Shown here one piece after another: positions 6,167 through 12,616 of a DNA stretch of 12,893 nt (position 1 is its first letter; each line of letters begins with the position of its first letter). Origin of the DNA: UBA2645 sp964513555 (GTDB lineage: Bacteria > Pseudomonadota > Alphaproteobacteria > Rickettsiales > UBA1997); the NCBI GenBank assembly GCA_964513555.1, contig CAZENB010000048.1, positions 1-12,893 of the forward strand, given 5' to 3'. A program made the position numbers and the translations under genes. Below the pieces are notes generated by a model that had not been told where the DNA came from, searched no databases, and saw nothing but the letters and a program-made list of their open reading frames with translations.

Positions 6167-6658
6167 ATGAAAATTCTATTATTTATATTTTTAGGTTTTG
6201 TAACTGTTATTGCTTTAATTTTTCTCATAAGATTCATTTTTAATATTTTGCTTGATCGTGCTTATATAAAAATTCAAAATTTGAAAACAAAAACTAAAAA
6301 TATATATCATAAAAAGAAATATATCAAAGAAGAAGAGGAATTAAAAAGAGAAAAAATTGAGTTTCCTAAAGCTCACTCCGCAGCAAAAGCTGAGATAGCT
6401 GCTCAAAAACAGAATAGAACTCATGAAATTATGCAATCTAAAAATCATGAGTGGGATAGAAAAGAATTAAATGACATAAATATTGTCGATATAGTTCAGC
6501 CAGTTGGTTTTTGGACTTCAATGATTTTAGGACAAAAACTTACTTATCTTGTTCAGTCAGCTCAAATTTTAAATAAAAGGGGTGATAAAGGTTTTTGGGC
6601 AAGTATGATTGAAGCTAAAGAGAGAGCTGCTGGACGTCAGCACAGTAGAGGAAGGTAA
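6167..6658 (+). CDS. Uncharacterised membrane-anchored protein with duplicated GFW-x-SMI motif
   Basis: A 163-residue protein I cannot assign. Residues 2-28 form one strongly hydrophobic segment, then a basic/acidic stretch (about 31-66, KTKTKNIYHKKKYIKEEEELKR region) likely to be helical and cytoplasmic. The C-terminal third carries two copies of the same phrase: GFWTSMI at 114-120 and GFWASMI at 142-148. It ends in an Arg-rich tail (GRQHSRGR). The duplicated motif looks like the conserved, functional part. The ATG at 6167 follows the IalB-like stop with one base between and a GGAA nearby, so the two form an operon and may act together at the envelope. No signal-peptidase site is seen after the anchor. 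Confidence 0.8.
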   Translation: MKILLFIFLGFVTVIALIFLIRFIFNILLDRAYIKIQNLKTKTKNIYHKKKYIKEEEELKREKIEFPKAHSAAKAEIAAQKQNRTHEIMQSKNHEWDRKELNDINIVDIVQPVGFWTSMILGQKLTYLVQSAQILNKRGDKGFWASMIEAKERAAGRQHSRGR

Positions 6659-6670
6659 ATTTAGCAACTA

Positions 6671-6730
6671 TACCATAACAAAAAGTGCCATCTTGAGCGT
6701 TAGCGAAGGATTATAATTGTTGTTATGGTA
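6671..6730. repeat. 60-bp palindromic intergenic repeat between convergent genes
   Basis: Perfect 10-bp arms TACCATAACA (6671-6680) and TGTTATGGTA (6721-6730) enclose the core GCCATCTTGAGCGTTAGCGAAGGAT, given here in two parts: GCCATCTTGAGC and GTTAGCGAAGGAT. That core resembles the widely dispersed 'TCATCCTGAGCG..CGAAGGATC' repeat of many bacteria, recalled from general knowledge. It sits 12 bp beyond one gene's stop and 42 bp before the other's, between two convergent genes, where it could serve as a two-way terminator. A related element lies at 8151-8228. Confidence 0.7.
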
Positions 6731-6751
6731 CGTTAATTTTTGTTATAATCT

Positions 6752-6776
6752 TTTAGATAGTAATTACGAATCTAAA
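6752..6776. terminator. Small hairpin overlapping the dapA stop
   Basis: TTTAGAT (6752-6758) and ATCTAAA (6770-6776) pair across an 11-base loop, and the right arm includes the dapA TAG (6774-6772). No T-tract follows on the dapA strand, so it is a weak terminator candidate at best. Confidence 0.25.
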
Positions 6777-7641
6777 TCAAACCTAGTTTTTTCATTTCTT
6801 TTTCAATTCTTGCTTTTGCTTCATTTGATGGTTCACATAGAGGTAAACGAATTTCTGAAGAACATAAACCCATTAAAGATGCAGCATATTTAACTGGAAT
6901 TGGATTAGTTTCGCAAAACATTGCAGCGTGAAGAGATGTTAATTGATCTTGTATTCCAAGGGCTGATTTATAATCATTTTTAGCGGTGAATTTTTGTAAA
7001 TCGCTAACCATTTTTGGTGCAATATTTGAAGTTACTGAAATTACTCCAGTTCCACCCATTGCATTAAATCCAACTACAGTTGCATCTTCTCCTGATAAAT
7101 AAGCAAATTCTTTTTTCACTAGTAGACGTAATGAGGCAACTCTTGCAAGGTCTCCTGTGGCATCTTTAATTCCAACGACGTTTTTGAGTTCAGCAATTTT
7201 TGCTATATTATCATCAGAAATATTTATTACAGAACGTCCAGGAATATTATATATGATAAGTGGAATTTCACATTCATTCAATGCTTTGAAATGCTGATAA
7301 ATACCGTTAGGAGTTGGTTTATTATAATAAGGAGTAACAATTAAGCATGAATCAACACCAATTTTCTTAGCGTGATTGGTCATCATAACAGCTTCTTCAG
7401 TGGAGTTTGATCCAGTTCCTGCCATTATTTTGATTCTTTTATTAGCAACTTTAGTGCATATCTCAATTACTAAGTTATGTTCCTCATGAGAGAGAGTTGG
7501 TGATTCTCCAGTTGTACCACAAGGAACTATACCATCGACTCCATTTTTTATTTGAAATTCAACTAAATTTTCTAAAGCTTTTTCGTCAATCTTGCCATTT
7601 TTAAATGGAGTGATTAATGCGGTATAAGTTTGAGTTGTCAT
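6772..7641 (-). CDS. dapA: 4-hydroxy-tetrahydrodipicolinate synthase
   Basis: Cytoplasmic TIM-barrel enzyme that condenses pyruvate with aspartate semialdehyde, the first committed step to diaminopimelate (peptidoglycan) and lysine. At 289 residues it is full length. The pyruvate Schiff-base lysine is Lys159 in GIKDATGD, and the catalytic Tyr131 lies in IIYNIPGRS. The active-site Thr pair is in CGTTGESPT (41-49), and YYNKPTP (105-111) is also conserved. Arg136 in NIPGR binds the aspartate-semialdehyde carboxylate in this family. All expected residues are present, so the enzyme should be active, and it implies that the cell makes its own cell-wall precursor. It is transcribed away from nuoA, 100 bp distant, and alone on its strand. 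Confidence 0.97.
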   Translation of the reverse strand: MTTQTYTALITPFKNGKIDEKALENLVEFQIKNGVDGIVPCGTTGESPTLSHEEHNLVIEICTKVANKRIKIMAGTGSNSTEEAVMMTNHAKKIGVDSCLIVTPYYNKPTPNGIYQHFKALNECEIPLIIYNIPGRSVINISDDNIAKIAELKNVVGIKDATGDLARVASLRLLVKKEFAYLSGEDATVVGFNAMGGTGVISVTSNIAPKMVSDLQKFTAKNDYKSALGIQDQLTSLHAAMFCETNPIPVKYAASLMGLCSSEIRLPLCEPSNEAKARIEKEMKKLGLI

Positions 7642-7741
7642 GTTAATATTTTAAATTGATTTTATTGATTGGAAAAATTATTTTGATCAATCTTTTAGGA
7701 AAAAATTATTTCAAGTGTCTTAAAATACAATCAACAAATTA
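7642..7741. promoter_or_regulatory. Divergent promoter region, dapA / nuoA
   Basis: A 100-bp spacer between divergent genes that should hold both promoters. It contains a TTGATCAA palindrome (7683-7690) and two near-copies of GAAAAATTATTT, one ending just before the palindrome and one at about 7699-7711. TAAAAT at about 7720-7725 could be a -10 box for nuoA. I see no matching -35 box and no regulator site I can name. Confidence 0.35.
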
Positions 7742-8143
7742 ATGCAAAAAATGGATTTTTTAAAGAACTGTTCAAGTGCTGATATACTTACCTCGCAATA
7801 TTTGCCTATATTGATGTTCCTTGCTGTAGCAATTGGATTGTCTTGTGCTATAATCATTATACCTTTCATTTTAAATAAAAGAAGATCTGATAGTGAAAAG
7901 CTTTCACCTTATGAGTGTGGTTTTGAAGGTGAGGGAAGAGTTAGAAATGAGTTTGATGTGCAATTTTACTTGGTTGCAATTTTGTTTATAATTTTTGATC
8001 TTGAAATTGCTTTCTTGTTTCCTTGGGCGGTATCTCTTGGAAAAATAGGAGTTTTTGGATTTTGGTCAATGATTGTATTTTTAACTTTACTTACCGTTGG
8101 TTTTATTTACGAATGGAAGCGCGGTGCCTTGGAATGGAAATAA
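7742..8143 (+). CDS. nuoA: NADH-quinone oxidoreductase subunit A
   Basis: Membrane subunit of complex I at the joint of the peripheral and membrane arms (ND3 homologue). The 133 residues carry three membrane helices (about 20-44, 74-97, 100-124) and the family signature SPYECGFEGEGRVRNEFDVQ (56-75), whose loop near Cys59 is the one linked to active/deactive switching in ND3. The Asp/Glu of FIIFDLEIAFLFPW (82-95) are conserved. First gene of a rightward nuoA-nuoB-nuoC run. Two start codons, at 7742 and 7751, are both possible; neither has a Shine-Dalgarno. Its end is followed by a 121-bp spacer with a palindromic repeat, unusual inside a nuo operon. Confidence 0.97.
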   Translation: MQKMDFLKNCSSADILTSQYLPILMFLAVAIGLSCAIIIIPFILNKRRSDSEKLSPYECGFEGEGRVRNEFDVQFYLVAILFIIFDLEIAFLFPWAVSLGKIGVFGFWSMIVFLTLLTVGFIYEWKRGALEWK

Positions 8144-8150
8144 AATAGGC

Positions 8151-8228
8151 AATTATACCTTACAATAATTTGTAGTCCTTCGATTCGCTTAGAATTATAA
8201 TACTATTCAGGTGAGTAAAGGTATAATT
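8151..8228. repeat. Palindromic intergenic repeat inside the nuo operon
   Basis: Perfect 11-bp arms AATTATACCTT (8151-8161) and AAGGTATAATT (8218-8228) enclose a core with CCTTCGATTCGCTTAGAAT. Read on the other strand, the core aligns with the element at 6671-6730 (shared AAGCG/GAGCG, then CGAAGGA, then TA, flanked by TATACC arms), so both seem to belong to one family. It lies between nuoA and nuoB, 7 bp past the nuoA stop and 36 bp before the nuoB start, so it is transcribed within the operon. Confidence 0.7.
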
Positions 8229-8264
8229 AACTAAAATTATGAATAATATTAAAAACTTTTTTAA

Positions 8265-8783
8265 ATGAGTAATTTATCTCCTCTAAATCAAGATCTTTTG
8301 TTGAATCAAGTAACAGACGAAATGAACAATCGTGGATTTGTTGTTGCAAAACTTGATTCTCTTGTAAACTGGGCAAGAACAGGATCTCTTTGGCCAATGA
8401 CTTTTGGTCTTGCTTGTTGTGCTGTTGAAATGATGCAAACTGCAGCAAGTAGATATGACTTAGATCGTTTTGGTTTGATTTTTAGACCTTCTCCTCGTCA
8501 ATCAGATGTTATGATTGTTGCTGGAACTTTGACAAATAAGATGGCTCCGGCTTTGAGAAAAGTTTATGATCAGATGGCAGAACCACGTTATGTAATTTCA
8601 ATGGGAAGTTGTGCTAACGGTGGAGGTTACTATCATTACTCATATTCAGTAGTTAGAGGATGCGATAGAATAGTTCCTGTTGACGTTTATGTTCCTGGTT
8701 GTCCACCAACTGCAGAAGCATTACTTTATGGAGTTTTATTGCTACAAAGAAAAATTAAAAGAACCGGTAAATATAGTAGATAA
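8265..8783 (+). CDS. nuoB: NADH-quinone oxidoreductase subunit B
   Basis: Complex I peripheral-arm subunit (PSST homologue) that carries the terminal 4Fe-4S cluster N2 and forms part of the quinone pocket. The 172 residues include all four N2 ligands: the tandem Cys51-Cys52 in GLACCAVEMM, Cys116 in GSCANGGGYY and Cys146 in PGCPPTAEALL. The conserved RPSPRQSDVMIVAGT (74-88) is intact. The start at 8265 lacks a Shine-Dalgarno, as for other genes here, but it gives the normal alphaproteobacterial N-terminal length. It ends one base before the nuoC ATG, indicating coupling. Confidence 0.98.
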   Translation: MSNLSPLNQDLLLNQVTDEMNNRGFVVAKLDSLVNWARTGSLWPMTFGLACCAVEMMQTAASRYDLDRFGLIFRPSPRQSDVMIVAGTLTNKMAPALRKVYDQMAEPRYVISMGSCANGGGYYHYSYSVVRGCDRIVPVDVYVPGCPPTAEALLYGVLLLQRKIKRTGKYSR

Positions 8784-8784
8784 T

Positions 8785-9393
8785 ATGATTCAAGATTTAG
8801 AAGCTCAAGCTAAGTACATTAAAAAAAACTTTTCAGAAGCACAAGTTGTTGAACCAATAAGTTATGGTAATTTGATAATTTATGTTAATTCTGAGAATAT
8901 AATAAATTTTCTAAAATTTTTACGTGATGACAAAAACCTTTCCTTCAAAGTTTTACTGGATGTTTTTGGAGCTGACATGCTTGGTGTTAGAAACCCAAGA
9001 TTTGAAGTAATTTACAATCTTCTAAGTTTAAAACTCAATAATAGACTCACAGTTAAAGTTGCGCTAAATGAAGGTGAAGAAGTTCACACTGCATCAACAG
9101 TTTTTGATTCAGCTGGTTGGTTTGAGCGTGAAGCATTTGATATGTATGGTATTGTTTTTAAAGGTCATGCAGATTTGCGTAGAATTTTAACTGATTATGG
9201 TTTCGAAGGACATCCTTTGCGCAAAGATTTTCCTCTTACTGGTTACAAAGAAGTTCGTTATGATGAAGATCAAAAAAGAGTTGTTTATGAACCAGTAAAA
9301 CTGATGCAAGAATTCCGTAATTTTGACTTTGAAATGCCTTGGAATGGAACAAAATATGTTCTGCCAGGTGATGAAAAAACGACTAAATCTTAA
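8785..9393 (+). CDS. nuoC: NADH-quinone oxidoreductase subunit C (30 kDa)
   Basis: Peripheral-arm subunit of complex I, without cofactor, that packs against NuoD and NuoB. The protein is 202 residues from the ATG at 8785. An open frame runs back to 8680 inside nuoB, but those 35 codons read like an out-of-frame shadow of nuoB and the conserved domain begins later, so 8785 is chosen. The 30-kDa signature is complete: WFEREAFDMYGI (112-123), then GHADLRRILTDYGF (127-140) and EGHPLRKDFPL (141-151). The C-terminal PVKLMQEFRNFDFEMPW is typical. nuoD, which normally follows (or is fused), is missing; the next gene encodes an unrelated membrane protein. Confidence 0.97.
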   Translation: MIQDLEAQAKYIKKNFSEAQVVEPISYGNLIIYVNSENIINFLKFLRDDKNLSFKVLLDVFGADMLGVRNPRFEVIYNLLSLKLNNRLTVKVALNEGEEVHTASTVFDSAGWFEREAFDMYGIVFKGHADLRRILTDYGFEGHPLRKDFPLTGYKEVRYDEDQKRVVYEPVKLMQEFRNFDFEMPWNGTKYVLPGDEKTTKS

Positions 9394-9413
9394 AAACAAA
9401 AATTAACTTTAGT

Positions 9414-9836
9414 ATGGAAAATTCTGGATTTTTTTCAAAAATTGAATCTTCATTTAAAGCTTCTTTAAAAGGCGAAGAAAATCCAAAGATTCTAATTTAT
9501 TACTGGGGTTTCATTTCATGGATCATAGCTTTCTTTGTAATGGACAATGTAATTAAAATTAATGATATAAGAATTATAGATGTTTCTGTTTCTGTTTTAA
9601 CAATAATTTACTTTATGTGGCACATTTATGTTTTAAAGAAATGTTCTCCTAAAAAACCGAAGCTAACGAAAGAAGAAAAGAAAAAATTAAAAGAAGAAGC
9701 TCGTAGAGAAATTGGGAAAAAGTTATTAAGAAAGTTATTTTTGCAAGAACCAATTAGAAAATGGGACCCAATTTTTGTTTCTATGATATTTGATGCCTTC
9801 TGTATTGCTCAATTTTTGGGGTATATTTCAAGATAA
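9414..9836 (+). CDS. Uncharacterised small membrane protein downstream of nuoC
   Basis: A 140-residue protein that I do not recognise. It has two clear hydrophobic segments (about 26-45, ILIYYWGFISWIIAFFVM, and 54-73, VSVSVLTIIYFMWHIYVL), then a highly basic, helix-prone stretch (about 77-107, rich in Lys with KEEKKKLKEEARRE), and a last weakly hydrophobic segment (about 119-139, FVSMIFDAFCIAQFLGY). It lies 20 bp after nuoC in the place nuoD would take, and so is probably cotranscribed with nuoABC. Nothing in the sequence resembles a known complex I subunit or assembly factor. It begins after a purine-poor leader with no Shine-Dalgarno, so the start is plausible but not proven. Confidence 0.75.
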   Translation: MENSGFFSKIESSFKASLKGEENPKILIYYWGFISWIIAFFVMDNVIKINDIRIIDVSVSVLTIIYFMWHIYVLKKCSPKKPKLTKEEKKKLKEEARREIGKKLLRKLFLQEPIRKWDPIFVSMIFDAFCIAQFLGYISR

Positions 9837-9852
9837 AGATTTAATAAAAAAT

Positions 9853-9904
9853 AAGTAAAACCAATCAAAATCCATGGTTTTTTTCTTTTAGATTTTGTTT
9901 ACTT
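9853..9904. terminator. Two-way terminator candidate between convergent operons
   Basis: Nested inverted repeats: AAGTAAA (9853-9859) with TTTACTT (9898-9904), and CAAAATC (9866-9872) with GATTTTG (9891-9897). Alternatively, for rightward transcription, AAAACCA (9857-9863) pairs with TGGTTTT (9875-9881), leading into a T-rich run (9878-9889, one C). The latter looks like an intrinsic terminator for the nuo unit. The outer fold overlaps the folC stop and would act on the leftward operon. Confidence 0.55.
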
Positions 9905-11207
9905 AACAATAGTTCTCTTCCAAAAAACTTCCTGCCAAATATAAAGATCCAAAAACTAGTATTAGGTTTTTCTCGTTATTTTTTATCATATTAGAAATTT
10001 TTTCAAAAGAATCGTCAAAGTTTTGTGAAATTTGAGATTTTATTTTGCAGCTTTTTGCAATTTTATAGATTTCTTCTGCTTTTCTTGATTTTGTTTCATT
10101 TGCTATTTCTAAGGCGAATAAATGATCAATTTTTGGTGCAATATTTTCTAAAAATTTCTGACAATCTTTATCTTGAAGCATTGCAAAAATGACAAATATT
10201 TTTTTATTTTTTTGTTTTTCTAAAAATTTACAAATAGTTTGGGAACCTTGAGGGTTGTGACTTCCATCAAGATATAATTCGCAGTTACTAGGTAAGATTT
10301 TATGAAATTTCCCTTTTTCTATTTTTTGCAATCTAGCCGGCCAAGAAGTTTTTATAAGAGCTGATCTTATATTGTCTTCACTAACTTTAAATTTTTTCTG
10401 ATTTAAAGATACGGCAATTGCTAAAGAAGCATTTTCTAATTGATGATCTCCTGCCAAAGAAGGTAGTGGTAATTTATACTCTTTCCCAAAGCCATCAAAT
10501 AAAAAGTGGTTTTTATACTTCTTTATTTTCCAATTTTGATTAAAAGTAAAAGTTTCTGATTTTTGCTGCTTTGCCTTATTTATGATTGTTTTAAGTGCTA
10601 AAGATTTTTGTTTTCCTATAAAAGTTGGGCAACTATTTTTTATAATTCCTGCTTTCTCAGAAGAGATCTTAGATAAAGTATCACCTAAAAAATCAGTATG
10701 ATCAAAAGAAATAGGTGTTATAATTGAGCACAAAACTTGATCTAAAACATTTGTAGCATCAAGTTTTCCTCCCATTCCTGTTTCAAGAAGTAAAATATCA
10801 GCCTTCACTTTGCTGAAAGCTAGGAAAGCTGCAACAGTTATTCCTTCGAAAAAAGTTATGTCAATTTGTGGTTTTCTTTCGGCAGCTTGTTGGCATTCTC
10901 TTAAAACTTCATTTAAGAACTGATCTGAAATTTCAATTCCTGCTAATTTTATTCTTTCATTGAAATAAACCAGATGTGGTGAGGTATAGCTGTGAACTTT
11001 TAAACCAGATTCTTCAAAAATTGTTTTTAGAAAAGATAAAGTTGATCCTTTGCCATTAGTTCCAGCAATATGTATAGTTGGTGGCATTTTTAAATGAGGA
11101 TTTTCAAGTCTTGAAAGTAAATCATAAACTCTTGACAAACCGAGATCAATTTCACGATATCCTCTTAAATTTGGCCAAAAAGGAACTTTTGTTTTATAGG
11201 AATTCAT
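9903..11207 (-). CDS. folC: Bifunctional folylpolyglutamate / dihydrofolate synthase
   Basis: Cytoplasmic ATP-dependent ligase that adds glutamate to dihydropteroate and/or to reduced folates. The 434 residues show the Mur-ligase-like fold signatures: P-loop GTNGKGST (49-56), TSPHL (75-79), LLETGMGGKLDATN (140-153), FDHTDFLGDT (168-177), EKAGIIK (184-190) and, in the C-terminal domain, WPARLQ (289-294) and LDGSHNPQG (313-321). The complete set suggests an active enzyme. Whether it has both activities cannot be read with confidence, since the two functions differ by few residues. Its ATG overlaps the yihY stop by 4 bases (ATGA), so translation is coupled. In many Alphaproteobacteria folC follows accD; here it follows yihY and a GNAT gene. 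Confidence 0.96.
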   Translation of the reverse strand: MNSYKTKVPFWPNLRGYREIDLGLSRVYDLLSRLENPHLKMPPTIHIAGTNGKGSTLSFLKTIFEESGLKVHSYTSPHLVYFNERIKLAGIEISDQFLNEVLRECQQAAERKPQIDITFFEGITVAAFLAFSKVKADILLLETGMGGKLDATNVLDQVLCSIITPISFDHTDFLGDTLSKISSEKAGIIKNSCPTFIGKQKSLALKTIINKAKQQKSETFTFNQNWKIKKYKNHFLFDGFGKEYKLPLPSLAGDHQLENASLAIAVSLNQKKFKVSEDNIRSALIKTSWPARLQKIEKGKFHKILPSNCELYLDGSHNPQGSQTICKFLEKQKNKKIFVIFAMLQDKDCQKFLENIAPKIDHLFALEIANETKSRKAEEIYKIAKSCKIKSQISQNFDDSFEKISNMIKNNEKNLILVFGSLYLAGSFLEENYC

Positions 11208-12091
11208 CTTTTTCTTAAGAAAACTTTATATGTGCGGTGAAAGTGATAATTGAACTCGGCACCAAGAATGAAGATTAAGCTTATGAAATAAAAAAACATC
11301 AAAGAAATTATAACACCAGCAAGAGATCCATAAACAAAGTTAAATTGATGAAAATTATCTAAGTAAATAGCGAAGCACTTTACTAAAATTATCCATAAAA
11401 CTACAGAAAGAATTGATCCCGGAATTGTTTTGCTAATTTTTTGTTTGGCATTTGGTAAAGCATAGTAAAGTAAAGATGTTGCACAGGTAAGTAAAAAGAA
11501 AATTGCTATATGGCGAATGTAGTAAAGATCAAAATCAATTCTTAAGTTAAAATTTATTTTTTGTTCTAAAGCTTTAAGAAAAAATGGAATTAAAACGAAA
11601 ATTACAATTCCAACAACCATTGAAAAAACAATTACAAAAAACTCTAAGATGCTTATTAATCTTCTTAAAATATATGGTGGTGGAAAAGCAACTCTATAAG
11701 CTCTGTTTAAAATAGTACGACAACCTTCTACTGAAGAAGACGCAGTCCAAATTACTCCAATAATTGCAACTGTGAGAAAAGTTTGGGGAGGGCCAGAAAT
11801 AATTTCGTTAATTCTTGGAGTTAATGCAACAACAAATTCTTTTGGAACATATGATAAAGCCGAGTAAATTATTTTAATACCAGAGTTTGATGCCCCTAAA
11901 AAACCAACAATAGAAATCAAAAAAATTAGAAATGGGAAAAAAGACAACAAACTTAAAAAAGCCAAGTATCCAGCATGCTCTATTCCATCTTGTCTGACAG
12001 TATCAATAACTGCAATTCGAAAGATTTTGATTGGTAGAATGAAATATTTTCGAAAATAGTAGCCAATTTTACTACGTTTTGGGCTTATCAT
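11204..12091 (-). CDS. yihY: YihY/BrkB-family inner-membrane protein
   Basis: Integral membrane protein of 295 residues with about six membrane helices (about 43-66, 101-123, 146-173, 190-211, 225-245, 252-282) and basic ends. Family hallmarks are GIEHAGYLAFLSLLSFFPFL (about 36-55, a short hydrophilic entry to helix 1), IWTASSSVEG with a following Asn-Arg-Ala-Tyr (113-131) and a final FYFISLIFILGAEFNYHF (about 267-284). The family was once thought to be RNase BN, which is incorrect; its transport or other role is not established. The start shares one base with the GNAT stop (TAATG) and its end overlaps folC, so all three form one tight operon. Confidence 0.92.
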   Translation of the reverse strand: MISPKRSKIGYYFRKYFILPIKIFRIAVIDTVRQDGIEHAGYLAFLSLLSFFPFLIFLISIVGFLGASNSGIKIIYSALSYVPKEFVVALTPRINEIISGPPQTFLTVAIIGVIWTASSSVEGCRTILNRAYRVAFPPPYILRRLISILEFFVIVFSMVVGIVIFVLIPFFLKALEQKINFNLRIDFDLYYIRHIAIFFLLTCATSLLYYALPNAKQKISKTIPGSILSVVLWIILVKCFAIYLDNFHQFNFVYGSLAGVIISLMFFYFISLIFILGAEFNYHFHRTYKVFLRKR

Positions 12092-12525
12092 TAGTCAGAT
12101 TTTTGAAAGAAAAAACCGTCAATATTGAATTTCTCTCTGGACAAGATTTTTTGTGATTCAAGTCTTTTTGTTTCTAAGACTCCTATTATTTTTTTACAAC
12201 CAAAAACAGCAGCCTGCCACTCAACCCATCTGATTAGCATTTTTCCTACACCAATATTTCTTCTTTGACGATCAATCATAAAATCTTCAATTTCTACTGC
12301 TTTACCATAGTGTAGTTTCCTTATAATTCTTATTCCAACAACGCCTATGCATTTTCTATTTTCTTTTTCAGGGTTTTCAAAAACTGCAGCCATTTTATAA
12401 CCACGTTGCATCATATTTAGTATATCTTCAATGTAAGTTTCTTGATTTAACTCGTCGTAAATTTGCTTTAGTACGCTATAAGTTTCAAAAATTTCTTCAC
12501 GTCTTTGGATTTCTTTTATTTGCAT
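12091..12525 (-). CDS. GNAT-family N-acetyltransferase
   Basis: Predicted acetyl-CoA-dependent acetyltransferase of 144 residues with a single GNAT domain. The acetyl-CoA-binding motif A is strand VEIEDFMID (78-86) followed by RRNIGVGKMLI (88-98), matching the R-x-x-G-x-G loop. Helix 3 and strand 5 follow (VEWQAAVFGCKKIIGVL), then the ETKRLESQKILSREKF region, where motif B is expected (about 118-133). The substrate cannot be read from sequence. The frame stays open to a TTG at 12609, adding 28 residues without family features. I prefer the ATG at 12525, which has GGA 10 bases before and gives an ordinary GNAT N-terminus. First gene of the GNAT-yihY-folC operon. Confidence 0.85.
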   Translation of the reverse strand: MQIKEIQRREEIFETYSVLKQIYDELNQETYIEDILNMMQRGYKMAAVFENPEKENRKCIGVVGIRIIRKLHYGKAVEIEDFMIDRQRRNIGVGKMLIRWVEWQAAVFGCKKIIGVLETKRLESQKILSREKFNIDGFFFQKSD

Positions 12526-12616
12526 TTTATTTTTTCCATTTGAAGATTGCAAAAAATGCTGCAAAAAGCTGTTTGCAGTCAAAGTTTCATTAATTAAGTT
12601 AATAATCAAATTTCAA
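12526..12616. promoter_or_regulatory. Divergent promoter region with a hairpin, GNAT operon / argG
   Basis: This 91-bp spacer should carry promoters for both directions if the GNAT starts at 12525. It contains CTGCAAA (12559-12565) and TTTGCAG (12572-12578), a perfect 7-bp stem with a 6-base loop, 38 bp before argG. I see no recognisable arginine-repressor box. If translation of the GNAT instead began at the TTG at 12609, only 7 bp would remain between the genes. Confidence 0.35.

Noticed and set aside
8227..8448. Leftward frame of 73 codons over the nuoB start
   Set aside because: Antisense to nuoB, including its Cys51-Cys52 region; no independent support.
8680..8784. nuoC start inside nuoB
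   Set aside because: The added residues are the out-of-frame reading of nuoB's conserved C-terminus; the ATG at 8785 gives the normal NuoC length.
9187..9399. Leftward frame of 70 codons over the nuoC 3' end
   Set aside because: Antisense to the conserved 30-kDa signature of nuoC, with no recognisable features.
12526..12609. TTG start for the GNAT gene
   Set aside because: It adds 28 residues without GNAT features and leaves only 7 bp to argG; the ATG at 12525 is more ordinary.
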